IMG/VR virus record: IMGVR_UViG_3300001849_000072
Coordinates: 1 to 30,856 of that record
Origin: a virus
DNA: 30,856 bases
Direction: 5' to 3' (one strand)
The position numbers were made by a program, and so were the translations under genes. Of the stretch, positions 15,543 to 22,656 are shown piece by piece (within the stretch, counting starts at the first letter, position 1; each line of letters opens with the position of its first letter). A model generated the notes under the pieces. The model ran no database searches. It had not been told where the DNA came from and worked only from the letters and a program-made list of their open reading frames with translations.

Positions 15543-15863
15543 TTACTTGACAAGCGTTGGTGTAAATCCGGTGGGTGCAACAGAGGATGACGGCATAACA
15601 ATTCCACTTCCATACCGTGAATTATATTCATTCTTCAAATCTGTTTCAGGAAAATATAGAGACATAACACATGCACTCTTCACAGTAACCTTGCTATCTT
15701 CGGCCCATGGAAGAAATGGACCCAAGGCAATTCCATATGTATTGTTTCCCTGTGGAACCATCATAATCAAACATGGCTTATTCAGTAAAACCATATTATC
15801 TTCTTCGTGAACATCTGCAATAATATCTTCACCCGTCATCAACTTCACACACTTAATATTCAT
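15543..15863 (-). CDS. Sm-like (LSm/Hfq-fold) phage protein, copy 2
   Basis: A 106-residue protein of a family widespread in T4-like cyanophages: KLMTGEDIIADV at residues 7-18, NKPCLIMMVP (28-37), then LGPFLPWAED (47-56) and a C-terminal VMSLYFPETDLKNEYN helix with a GSGIVMP tail. The strand-G-(E/D)-I strand pattern is that of an Sm1 motif. To my recollection an Sm-like crystal structure of putative cyanophage origin belongs to this type of protein. Such proteins would form rings and may bind RNA; no target is known. A diverged relative is encoded at 27125-27544. A good ribosome site (GAGGAAA) lies 5' of the ATG. It is the last gene before the strong terminator. Confidence 0.75.
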   Translation of the reverse strand: MNIKCVKLMTGEDIIADVHEEDNMVLLNKPCLIMMVPQGNNTYGIALGPFLPWAEDSKVTVKSACVMSLYFPETDLKNEYNSRYGSGIVMPSSSVAPTGFTPTLVK

Positions 15864-15872
15864 TTTGTTTCC

Positions 15873-17180
15873 TCACAATAAATTAATTTTGCCTGTACTT
15901 GGTCCCATTTTTTCTATGTCTACACCGGCTACTTCTCCCATACCGACTAATAAATTCGCTACAGGAGTATCTTTCTGCACCATCAAATGACGATTACCTT
16001 TCAGTCGTCCATTCGCCCCACCAACCAACAGTGCTGGAGGATTGCTTCGATCATGCACGTTGCCATTACTCATACCTGCGCCAAAGTATATCATAGAATG
16101 GTCTAACATGGAACCAGAACCTTCTTTGGTTTCTGATAACCGTCGAACCAATTCGGCCAACTTCGCAACATGATAGGTATTAATTTTATTGTATTTGGCT
16201 AACGTCTCAGGATTATTCGCATGGTGTGAAATACTGTGATGAGCATCAGGTACACCGATATGAGCATAACTCCGACTACTCGCTTCATGACCAACCATAA
16301 AGGTCGCCACACGACTAATATCAGCACGATAGGCCAGATACATTAAATCATACGTAATTGTCATCTGTTCATCAAAGAGTTCGGGATTGACCGGAGCAGT
16401 GACATTTGGTAAATCGTTGGCTCGATTACTCATACGTTGCAACTTGGCTTCCACGTCTCGAATGTTGGTTAACCATTCATCCATAATAGTGCGATCTGAG
16501 ACGGGCAGTGTGCGTGAAAGACGATTGGATTCAGAAATAATTGAATCTAAAATACTTCTCTTCAACCGATTATTTCGTACCCGTTGTTCCGTCGTCCCTG
16601 CTTCACCAAACATTCGTTCAAACGTAATAGATGGAACTACGGAAATCGGAAGCGGAGTGGTCTCATCACGCCATGCCAACGAATTAAAGAACGCACAGGG
16701 ATACCCGTCACACGCACCAGCCGAGGTACCCATATCTTCCGTTCCCAATTCAATAGAACGTAATGGAGTATCATCGGCCACCTTGTCGGCAATAAACTGA
16801 TCAAGCGATTTCTTGGAAACCAACGCCGTAAAATCCCCACTCTTTCCTGCTGGACCAACGGCATTGAGCCACGCTGCACTGGCTCCAAGATGAATAGACC
16901 CGGACGGCGCACGCAATCCACTTACCGTGACTATCGAGTCACGAAAATCTTCTAGCGGACGCATGATGGGTTTAAATTCAAATGCCGCATCAGTAGTATC
17001 AGGATGCCAATACTCAGGGAAGATACCATTCGGAACATAAACGGCTCCGAAACGTAAGGGGTGACTACTCTCTTGGGCAAACGCAGGGGTCATACTATCA
17101 AGGAATGGAAGTGTCACAGCTACCGAACCCAAACCCCGTAATACGGTACGACGAGAAAGATGCTTTTTAGTAACAATCAT
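15873..17180 (-). CDS. Tat-exported DUF1552 (HXXSHH) protein
   Basis: A 435-residue cellular-type protein. The N-terminus is a twin-arginine signal: SRRTVLR at 9-15, hydrophobic core GLGSVAVTLPFLD, and a likely cut after AFA (residue 35). The mature part begins RFGAVYVPNG and carries the family hallmark HXXSHH at 315-320 (HSISHH, preceded by another His), then YFGAGMSNGN and PPALLVGGANGRLKG. The length matches full cellular DUF1552 proteins (PF07586). Their function is unknown; they occur with DUF1588/1592-type cytochrome-like proteins and are related to DUF1501, of alkaline-phosphatase-like fold, so a periplasmic hydrolase is possible. Hand counts give 43-53% GC in three 60-base samples against 37-40% in flanking genes, suggesting transfer. 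It starts 18 bases after a terminator and has no internal stop. Confidence 0.93.
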   Translation of the reverse strand: MIVTKKHLSRRTVLRGLGSVAVTLPFLDSMTPAFAQESSHPLRFGAVYVPNGIFPEYWHPDTTDAAFEFKPIMRPLEDFRDSIVTVSGLRAPSGSIHLGASAAWLNAVGPAGKSGDFTALVSKKSLDQFIADKVADDTPLRSIELGTEDMGTSAGACDGYPCAFFNSLAWRDETTPLPISVVPSITFERMFGEAGTTEQRVRNNRLKRSILDSIISESNRLSRTLPVSDRTIMDEWLTNIRDVEAKLQRMSNRANDLPNVTAPVNPELFDEQMTITYDLMYLAYRADISRVATFMVGHEASSRSYAHIGVPDAHHSISHHANNPETLAKYNKINTYHVAKLAELVRRLSETKEGSGSMLDHSMIYFGAGMSNGNVHDRSNPPALLVGGANGRLKGNRHLMVQKDTPVANLLVGMGEVAGVDIEKMGPSTGKINLL

Positions 17181-17190
17181 AATCGAACCC

Positions 17191-17223
17191 TAAAAAAAGG
17201 GCCACAGTATTTTTCTGTGGCCC
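17191..17223 (-). terminator. Intrinsic terminator after hsp20
   Basis: A 9-base perfect stem (17199-17207 with 17215-17223, arm GGGCCACAG) and a 7-base loop. On the minus strand it is followed by a run of seven T. It separates hsp20 from the DUF1552 gene. It leaves only 18 bases for the DUF1552 leader. Confidence 0.93.
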
Positions 17224-17234
17224 GTATTCAGTCT

Positions 17235-17750
17235 TTACTCTACTAAGAGAGTCTTGTCACCAGAACTTACTTTTCGCGGAGTTGTTGTATCCGCGATGGG
17301 ATAAGTCTTGGGCTTTTTAGATTCGGGAATAATATTCTTCAAGAGAATACGCAAAATGCCATTCCCAAACTCTACACTTTGCACTTCTACTGTGTCAAGA
17401 AGGGTAAACTGTCGCGTAAAAGAACGTGCAGAAATTCCTTTATGCATAAATTTACTTGATTCACGTTCTTCCTGTTGTGTCCCATTAATAAACAAGACAC
17501 CCTCTTTTCGAACAACATCAAGGTTTTTAATATCCCACCCGGCAAGTGCGACTTCGATAATATAGGTTTCGTCGTCGTCTTGAATAATATTATACGGAGG
17601 ATAGTTTGTAGCATTCATTTTTGTGCCAGCAAATCGTTCGAATAAACGATGATGACCAATAAAAAATGGATCAAACTTATGGGGATCAGTTAAAAAACTT
17701 GTGTCGAATACTAAGGAAGGGAACTGTTCAGTAGTTGTTGTTGTAGTCAT
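17235..17750 (-). CDS. hsp20: Small heat-shock protein (Hsp20 / alpha-crystallin)
   Basis: A 171-residue small heat-shock protein. The alpha-crystallin domain runs from about residue 52 (YNIIQDDDETYIIEVALAGW) through the beta-strands DVVRKEGVLFINGTQ and HKGISARSFTRQFTL to the conserved NGILRILLKN-type strand (about 128-138; the GIL form of the family A-x-x-x-n-G-v-L signature). The N-terminal arm is Phe-rich. The C-terminal tail has the KTYPI motif (about 146-150; Ile-x-Ile-like). These proteins hold unfolding proteins in a refoldable state without ATP. T4-like cyanophages commonly carry an hsp20. It lies between RegA and a terminator under a combined sigma70/late promoter. The ribosome site is strong (AAAAAAGGAGA). 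Confidence 0.95.
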   Translation of the reverse strand: MTTTTTTEQFPSLVFDTSFLTDPHKFDPFFIGHHRLFERFAGTKMNATNYPPYNIIQDDDETYIIEVALAGWDIKNLDVVRKEGVLFINGTQQEERESSKFMHKGISARSFTRQFTLLDTVEVQSVEFGNGILRILLKNIIPESKKPKTYPIADTTTPRKVSSGDKTLLVE

Positions 17751-17785
17751 GATTGTCTCCTTTTTTAAGCGAGTAAATAATTATA

Positions 17786-17806
17786 TGCTACCCATTAGGC
17801 ATAGCA
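17786..17806 (-). other. Imperfect hairpin in the hsp20 leader
   Basis: On the minus strand TGCTA (17802-17806) pairs with TAGCA (17786-17790), with a mismatch and a two-base CC/GG extension around a short loop. It sits at the 5' end of the predicted ~57-base leader of hsp20, far from the ribosome site, and may stabilise the message. It is weak structurally. Confidence 0.35.
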
Positions 17807-17812
17807 CAAAAT

Positions 17813-17843
17813 TATTTATATCATGAAACTACTCACAAGTCAA
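17813..17843 (-). promoter_or_regulatory. Overlapping sigma70 and late promoter for hsp20
   Basis: On the minus strand TTGACT (17838-17843), a 17-base spacer and TATAAA (17815-17820) form a good sigma70 promoter. The -10 box is part of an exact TATAAATA late box (17813-17820). It sits immediately after the RegA stop codon. Both types of start would give a leader of about 57 bases. hsp20 could thus be expressed both early and late. Confidence 0.75.
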
Positions 17844-17844
17844 G

Positions 17845-18261
17845 TTATTTCTTTCGACCGATATTATATTTGGGAACAAGATTCCATTCAGATTTTTCTT
17901 TAAAGGCAATAATTTTAATCTGATTTAATGGCGCACAATCTTCATAGGATTGAGGATTCAGAATGGTCACTAAACCCCAATCTTCCAACAACTTAGCGAT
18001 AGCATTTCGACGTTGAATATCGTTTAAATCGATATCGGCTTTCTTGCCATCTAAAGAAAAGAGTTCTTTAAAATGAACAATAAAATATCGTCCCTGCTTA
18101 TGCAAAATATGGCATGACTGGAATAAAGTTTTGTCTTTTCGTGATGCAACACCAATTCGAGATAGAGTTTCTCGAATCTTTAAGAAATCATCAGGACTAT
18201 TTAATGTTATCTCAAGTGCTACATAACCGGGGTAATTAATACGGAAAAAATCCACACTCAT
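17845..18261 (-). CDS. regA: RegA translational repressor
   Basis: A 138-residue protein that matches T4 RegA along its whole length: EITLNSPDDFLKIRETLSRIG, DKTLFQSCHIL, YFIVHFKELFSLDG, LLEDWGLV and SEWNLVPKYNIG (each parallels the T4 sequence). RegA is a small RNA-binding protein that blocks ribosome access at the start sites of many early phage messages, and also represses its own. Compared with T4, it has about 16 extra residues at the N-terminus (MSVDFFRINYPGYVAL). The start ATG overlaps the gp62 stop codon (ATGA at 18258-18261), so the two are translationally coupled, as in T4 where regA follows 62. Confidence 0.96.
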   Translation of the reverse strand: MSVDFFRINYPGYVALEITLNSPDDFLKIRETLSRIGVASRKDKTLFQSCHILHKQGRYFIVHFKELFSLDGKKADIDLNDIQRRNAIAKLLEDWGLVTILNPQSYEDCAPLNQIKIIAFKEKSEWNLVPKYNIGRKK

Positions 18262-18713
18262 GGTTGCCCACCTTTATTCAATTTCTTTTTAATATAGTTC
18301 AATTGTTTGTCTGTTAGAATCGTTAAAGCATGGTGTGCTTTTTCATTATTATACCCATAATATTCTTTAACCAATTCCAAATCTTTATTGTTGGCCTTTT
18401 TAAACCATTTATTATATCTTTTATGTGGCCTGACTATATTTATAAGAAATGCATTTTGTAAGGGTTTATCAAGAAAGGGAAAGCCATTCATACAATTCGC
18501 AATCATAATGGTATCCTTTCCCATGCTCAACCCCTTATTTATTAAATAGGGTGTATAGTCCTTTTCCGAGTGAGAATCGACAATCAGATTCTTCTTGTGA
18601 ACATAAATATCATTTAAAAAATCAAATAAATCGATTCTGCGACGTTTAGTGACAAACTCCTCTTGGGTGGGTTTTTGGTGTGGGTCTCCGAGTTCTTCTA
18701 AAAACCCGTTCAT
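18258..18713 (-). CDS. 62: Clamp-loader small subunit gp62
   Basis: A 151-residue protein that I identify as gp62 by position and by similarity to cyanophage gp62: FDFLNDIYVHKKNLI, DYTPYLINKGLSM, FLINIVRPHKRYNKWFKK and LELVKEYYGYNNEKAHHAL. It shares little with T4 gp62 except the central KRYxKW segment. Together with four gp44 subunits it opens and loads the gp45 ring. The frame stays open upstream to 18749, but the ATG at 18713 overlaps the gp44 stop (ATGA at 18710-18713), which is the coupled arrangement used by the other genes here, so I choose it. In T4, 44, 62 and regA are coexpressed. Confidence 0.9.
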   Translation of the reverse strand: MNGFLEELGDPHQKPTQEEFVTKRRRIDLFDFLNDIYVHKKNLIVDSHSEKDYTPYLINKGLSMGKDTIMIANCMNGFPFLDKPLQNAFLINIVRPHKRYNKWFKKANNKDLELVKEYYGYNNEKAHHALTILTDKQLNYIKKKLNKGGQP

Positions 18714-19651
18714 TCGAAATCCACCATAGACATAATGTCTGTTAAACACGCGACCATATTAATTTCTTGGTCGGCTACAAAGGCAGACTTATACTGATAA
18801 TCTGCCAAAGTCAAGACCAATTTTGGAATATCATTCTTCTTAGCACAATGGGCGTTATCAAAAATACGCCTAAACAAGGTAGAATAATCTACGTCCTGAT
18901 TTTCAGCGACCCACTGGCGCATCTCCGTCCAATTCTTTCGCTTCAAAATATCCATGAGGGTTTGAATAAAGTAATCTTCGTTTGAACCGAGAATACCAGA
19001 ATCAATATGACCATTCACGGAATATCGCTGCACCTCATTCAGAATGCGGCGATAATCAGGGAAAAACCTCTTGATAATTTCAACCAATACCTTTTCATCA
19101 AAGGTAACGTTTTCCTGAGAGAGAATCACCTTTAATCTCTTCAGAAATTTACCCGCCATGACAGGTTTATCCGCTTTGGTCAAATTAAAATCAATTACCG
19201 TTGAACGACTATGGAGCGGTTCAATGATACGATTCTTATAGTTACAGGTAAAAATGAATCGACAATTTTGATTAAATTCTTCGATGAACGCTCGAAGGGC
19301 GGGCTGAATAGAATTCGGATTCAAATAATCGGCTTCATCAATAATTACCACACGAGGCTTGCCCTCATACGAAAACGATGATGCAAACGATTTAATCTTA
19401 GTCCGAAGAACATCAATACCATTTTCTTCAGAACCGTTAATAATAATATAATCGCAATTCAATTGTTCACAAATTGCTCTGGCAATCGTGGTCTTGCCCA
19501 CACCAGATTTACCAGAAAGCAACATGGTAGGAATTTGGCCCTTTTCAATGAATTGCTGAAACATGACCTTTTGCTTTTCCGGAATGATACAATCTTCAAC
19601 TGTCTTTGGTCTATACTTTTCCACCCACAGAAATAACTCTTTCTCGCTCAT
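18710..19651 (-). CDS. 44: Clamp-loader ATPase gp44
   Basis: A 313-residue AAA+ ATPase. The N-terminus LWVEKYRPKTVEDCIIPE matches clamp-loader box II. Walker A SGKSGVGKT lies at 46-54, Walker B VVIIDEAD at 101-108 (DEAD box), sensor 1 FIFTCNYKNRI near 132-142, and the arginine-finger box is HSRST (147-151), where most loaders have SRC. With gp62 it loads gp45 onto primed DNA using ATP. Its start is overlapped by 41 bases by the end of the epimerase gene, and a good ribosome site (GAGGTGAAGA) precedes the ATG. Its end is coupled to gp62. Confidence 0.97.
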   Translation of the reverse strand: MSEKELFLWVEKYRPKTVEDCIIPEKQKVMFQQFIEKGQIPTMLLSGKSGVGKTTIARAICEQLNCDYIIINGSEENGIDVLRTKIKSFASSFSYEGKPRVVIIDEADYLNPNSIQPALRAFIEEFNQNCRFIFTCNYKNRIIEPLHSRSTVIDFNLTKADKPVMAGKFLKRLKVILSQENVTFDEKVLVEIIKRFFPDYRRILNEVQRYSVNGHIDSGILGSNEDYFIQTLMDILKRKNWTEMRQWVAENQDVDYSTLFRRIFDNAHCAKKNDIPKLVLTLADYQYKSAFVADQEINMVACLTDIMSMVDFE

Positions 19652-20360
19652 TCTTCACCTCATCCATAATATTATATTGCGGTTCCCATCCGAGAGAACG
19701 CATGTGATTGATGTTAGCACATGTTGACCAACGTTCACCAGAGACTTCTTTTATCGGAAGACCATGATCAGGTTCAAATCCTGCGGCAACATCACACACT
19801 GAAACAGGTTTGCCGGTACCGATATCAATCACCCCCGTCTCTTCATATTTTTCTAACAGAATATCAATCGCGGTCACGACATCATTAATATGAGTAAAAT
19901 CTCGTAAATGATTTGTCAGATATGTAACCTTTTGAGTAATCAATCGATCATAAAACATATCAGGTCGAGAATCTGGTCCATAGACCGTATGAAACCGCAT
20001 TCCTAATGTTGTTTTAGGAGCAATGGTTTCCATAACTTTTTTAGTGGTCGCATATGGATTTAACCACCATTCATAGACCGATGAACTTGAGGCATAGATA
20101 CACCGAACATTCACCTTACTACACCATGTAAAAATAGATTTACTGGCTTGCACGTTAACGTTCCAGTAGGCTTCTGGTTGTTGAAATGATGTTCGTACTC
20201 CGGTTAGAGCCGCTAGATGTAGCACCACATCAGGATAAAATGTTTTTGGCAACCAATGACAAATATCACCGTCATATCGAATAAATGTATACTTTGATGA
20301 AAGTTGGTTAACAACGTTTCGACCAATGAAACCTTGCCACCCCGTGATTAATACTTTCAT
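19611..20360 (-). CDS. NAD-dependent sugar epimerase/dehydratase
   Basis: A 249-residue extended short-chain dehydrogenase. The Rossmann signature is GWQGFIG (7-13, the GxxGxxG pattern), followed by VVLHLAALTGV (46-55), a substrate-side ASSSSVYEWW, and the catalytic pair Tyr103-x3-Lys107 (PYATTKK). The family member would oxidise or epimerise a nucleotide sugar; UDP-glucose/GDP-mannose types are about 310-340 residues, so this one has a shortened C-terminal substrate domain. It is inserted between the sliding clamp and clamp loader, starting 2 bases after the gp45 stop. It may supply an activated sugar for the glycosyltransferase at 9211-9954; this is inference. Confidence 0.87.
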   Translation of the reverse strand: MKVLITGWQGFIGRNVVNQLSSKYTFIRYDGDICHWLPKTFYPDVVLHLAALTGVRTSFQQPEAYWNVNVQASKSIFTWCSKVNVRCIYASSSSVYEWWLNPYATTKKVMETIAPKTTLGMRFHTVYGPDSRPDMFYDRLITQKVTYLTNHLRDFTHINDVVTAIDILLEKYEETGVIDIGTGKPVSVCDVAAGFEPDHGLPIKEVSGERWSTCANINHMRSLGWEPQYNIMDEVKNERERVISVGGKV

Positions 20361-20362
20361 AG

Positions 20363-21037
20363 TTATCTCTTAACAATCTTTGACGACATATCCATTGCAA
20401 TCCAATAATTTAACTTCATACGTTCGTTATACAAATGAATCGCATTCTTATGTCCTAATTCACACAAATAGGAACCCGGAATCATTTTATAATTTTCCAT
20501 CTTCATTCGACAATCAAAAGAGACCGGTGTATCGGTCTTCTCAATGGTTGAACGATAGGTATTGGCCGTATCATTCTTTGGGTCTGTAATGAACATATAC
20601 ACTACGCCATCTTCATTCTTAAAACACAGAGTCGGGTTATCAATATACGAAGCAATCCTTGATACGGTAGACATGTTTTCGTGGGTAAATTCAAATGACC
20701 AAAAAGGCTCAATATCTAAAATCTTATCAGGCGGAACTGTAATCACAGAAGTATCAGCATAATTATAGGTAATCTGAAATTTCCCATTCTTCATGACAAC
20801 ATGAGATTCCTGAAAATCTAAATCATAGTCATCGCCCATAATACTTAGGACACCCAGAAAATTACTTAAATCGTAGATAGCGAAATCACGAGGAAAGGTT
20901 TCATCAATTTCTGCACGAGCATAGACCACTCGACTATCGGTCATCGTTGTCAAAACATTTCCAGCACGCACATATAAGTTTTGATTAATGGTGCTGAAAT
21001 TCTTAATAATTGAAAGGGTATTACCACTCAGTTTCAT
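20363..21037 (-). CDS. 45: Sliding clamp gp45
   Basis: A 224-residue protein with the gp45 length and fold pattern: LSIIKNFSTINQNLYVRAGN, VVYARAEIDETFPRDFAIYDLSNFLGVLSIMG (parts listed separately here: ETFPRDFAIYDL and FLGVLSIMG) and a mirrored C-terminal half ending LNYWIAMDMSSKIVKR. It forms the trimeric ring that tethers gp43 to DNA and, in T4, is also the mobile enhancer that activates gp55-dependent late promoters via gp33. It is the first gene after a sigma70 promoter embedded in a terminator, with ribosome site GGAG. It is loaded by gp44/gp62, which follow after the epimerase. Confidence 0.96.
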   Translation of the reverse strand: MKLSGNTLSIIKNFSTINQNLYVRAGNVLTTMTDSRVVYARAEIDETFPRDFAIYDLSNFLGVLSIMGDDYDLDFQESHVVMKNGKFQITYNYADTSVITVPPDKILDIEPFWSFEFTHENMSTVSRIASYIDNPTLCFKNEDGVVYMFITDPKNDTANTYRSTIEKTDTPVSFDCRMKMENYKMIPGSYLCELGHKNAIHLYNERMKLNYWIAMDMSSKIVKR

Positions 21038-21050
21038 ATTTAATCTCCAT

Positions 21051-21092
21051 AAAATAAAAGACCATCATACAAGATGGTCGTATCACTGTCAA
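21051..21092 (-). promoter_or_regulatory. Sigma70 promoter fused to a terminator hairpin before gp45
   Basis: On the minus strand a perfect -35 TTGACA (21087-21092), a 17-base spacer and a -10 TATGAT (21064-21069, 5 of 6) form a near-consensus promoter. The same bases form a terminator: a 7-base stem GACCATC/GATGGTC (21060-21066 with 21073-21079), a 6-base loop, followed by a T-rich run TTTTATTTT (21051-21059). The -10 lies in the hairpin loop and one arm. The initiation point would fall in the T run. Confidence 0.85.
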
Positions 21093-21094
21093 GG

Positions 21095-21667
21095 TTATTG
21101 CTTCACATAACTTCCATCTGAATTGACCAGATAGGCTTCAAAACAAATAGACGGATGTTGATGGGCCAGTTCTTTAAACATTTTAATAATAACTGGCGAA
21201 TCATCGAACAGACGAACTTTAGTATATTGTTCTTGCTTAAGATATTTCGAAATAATAAATCGTTTATTCTTCGCTGCACCACCAAATTTCAAATTACCCG
21301 CACGTTCGACATAGACACTATCAATATCGAATTCATACTTTCGGAATGTATTCAAGAACATATCTTTATCATCAAAATCACTCCGAGCCGTCAAGATAAT
21401 CATTTTATTATCAGGATATTGCTTCACATACTTCAAAATATTCTTCGCTTTTTGAAGCGTCCTGCGAATCGGGCGCGATGTTTCATAAAAATGGCGAGCA
21501 CTGGTAAATTCAGAGAAATCAAATTCTTCACCAATTTTCAATCGATAATTATTGAATTCTTTGTTTGTCAATCGTTTAAGAATTTGATTATTACTTTTCA
21601 CCACAATTTTTGCGGTTGTGTGGAACAAGGTTTCGTCCATGTCCCAAATCGTAAGTGTCGTATGCAT
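21095..21667 (-). CDS. HAD-superfamily phosphatase
   Basis: A 190-residue HAD phosphatase. Motif I is WDMDETLF (8-15, with nucleophile Asp9 and acid/base Asp11), motif II IILTARSD, and motif IV LFDDSP (an acidic pair for magnesium). Cyanophages carry similar small HAD proteins, possibly acting on 3'/5' phosphates of nucleic acids or nucleotides; the substrate is not evident. The frame stays open upstream to a GTG at 21715, but the ATG at 21667 lies directly after the ClpP-like stop (21669) and begins MHTTLTIWDMDE, as expected for this fold. Its end lies just before the promoter/terminator of gp45. Confidence 0.86.
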   Translation of the reverse strand: MHTTLTIWDMDETLFHTTAKIVVKSNNQILKRLTNKEFNNYRLKIGEEFDFSEFTSARHFYETSRPIRRTLQKAKNILKYVKQYPDNKMIILTARSDFDDKDMFLNTFRKYEFDIDSVYVERAGNLKFGGAAKNKRFIISKYLKQEQYTKVRLFDDSPVIIKMFKELAHQHPSICFEAYLVNSDGSYVKQ

Positions 21668-21668
21668 T

Positions 21669-22313
21669 CTACGACTTGACGAATTTCGCTTTCTTGGCAT
21701 TTTTCTTCTTCTCACCCTTTAATTGACTAATGACATCTTTACGAATCTTTTGATATTTCTTCGACAAACGATTCGTGACTTCTTCTGCCGTCATCCAAAT
21801 GTCTTTATTGTCAATGATACCATTAATTTCATCATCTGTCAAAAAGTCTTTATATGTTTCTTTAAATAAATGCTCTGACCATTTTCTACCATGGATCACT
21901 TGTTCGAACATTTCCCCACCCTTGCCATATGTTCCACCAGAATAATTATGAAACATAAACATGGAGTGGTCACAAATATGCATTTCTGTACCCGCTAAAA
22001 ATAGGAGGGTCGCTGCGCTAAAACACATTCCTTCTACTGAAGTAATAATACTTGCTTTCGTTTCACTCATGACTTTCAAAAATTGAATCGCGGTAAACAT
22101 ATCTCCTCCATAACTATTAATATGGAGAAAAATATGATCTTGCTCTGACGCTGAAGAAATGATTTGAAACCACTCAATATAATTATCCGGAGATTTGATA
22201 TCGCCTGACAAATAGAAATGATAGGTTTTACTATTAAAATTTTGAAAATACTGGGAAGAAGAAGAACTTTCACAGGTGACATCTTCAGCTTTAATCGTTT
22301 TGTGTTCGGTCAT
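21669..22313 (-). CDS. ClpP-like serine peptidase
   Basis: A 214-residue protein of the ClpP/crotonase peptidase fold. The region HINSYGGDMFTAIQF (64-78) is the ClpP beta-strand/Gly loop; the catalytic Ser99 lies in GMCFSAATLLFLAG; His122 lies in MFMFHNYSGG; Asp171 is in DNKDIWMTAEEV. The Ser-His-Asp spacing (23 and 49) is close to that of E. coli ClpP (25 and 49). The C-terminus is a Lys-rich tail (KKKNAKKAKFVK). No Clp ATPase is nearby. It may assemble with a host ClpX/ClpA, or be a free-standing peptidase; the T4-like capsid protease (gp21) is of a different family and is not seen here. Its ribosome site is GAGG. Confidence 0.9.
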   Translation of the reverse strand: MTEHKTIKAEDVTCESSSSSQYFQNFNSKTYHFYLSGDIKSPDNYIEWFQIISSASEQDHIFLHINSYGGDMFTAIQFLKVMSETKASIITSVEGMCFSAATLLFLAGTEMHICDHSMFMFHNYSGGTYGKGGEMFEQVIHGRKWSEHLFKETYKDFLTDDEINGIIDNKDIWMTAEEVTNRLSKKYQKIRKDVISQLKGEKKKNAKKAKFVKS

Positions 22314-22656
22314 AAAACCTCGTAACGGCTAAAATTTTTTCAATTTGCTTATCTATAACAGCCAAGCGATTTGGCCAATGAATGTATTCCTTTTCAGGAT
22401 TTTTCTTTAAATTATATAATAATGGCAAAATAAGGTCTTCAGCCTGCTTCAATTTTTCAGCCACATCCTGTTCTATCAAATTGCGATGCTCTTGCAATAA
22501 TGTGCTATTATCTAATGATAATAGTCGATTTTCAATTTCGTATAACTTTTGTAGGACTTCATCCGATGTCTGTGGAGCCGAGACTTGAGGGGTCTCTGTG
22601 GCTGTTAATGGCTCATCAACAGCAGTAAATCCAAAATCAAAATTACTTAGATCCAC
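22291..22656 (-). CDS. Conserved T4-like phage coiled-coil protein
   Basis: A 121-residue protein conserved in T4-like cyanophages: it begins VDLSNFDFGFTAVDE, has a middle coiled coil (LQKLYEIENRLLSL), and ends with NPEKEYIHWPNRLAVIDKQIEKIL. Role unknown; it may act near the deformylase and ClpP genes. I choose the GTG at 22656 as start because a strong ribosome site (GGGAGG) lies nine bases upstream and the homologous proteins begin near SNFDFGF. The frame is open further upstream, but that part lies inside the deformylase gene. Its end overlaps the ClpP-like start by 23 bases. Confidence 0.82.
   Translation of the reverse strand: MDLSNFDFGFTAVDEPLTATETPQVSAPQTSDEVLQKLYEIENRLLSLDNSTLLQEHRNLIEQDVAEKLKQAEDLILPLLYNLKKNPEKEYIHWPNRLAVIDKQIEKILAVTRFYDRTQND

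Noticed and set aside
17232-17260. GTGACA - 17 - TAAAGA as a promoter for DUF1552
   Set aside because: The -10 matches 3 of 6 bases and the start would lie just before the terminator hairpin, so the transcript would be stopped at once.
17751-17806. RNA thermometer in the hsp20 leader
   Set aside because: The ribosome site AAAAAAGGAGA is A-rich and I see no strong pairing partner such as a four-U or ROSE element; the hairpin lies away from it.
18437-18444. Exact TATAAATA inside gp62
   Set aside because: It lies within coding sequence 176 bases before regA, which is translationally coupled to gp62. It could be a chance match or a minor late promoter; no gap or leader supports it.
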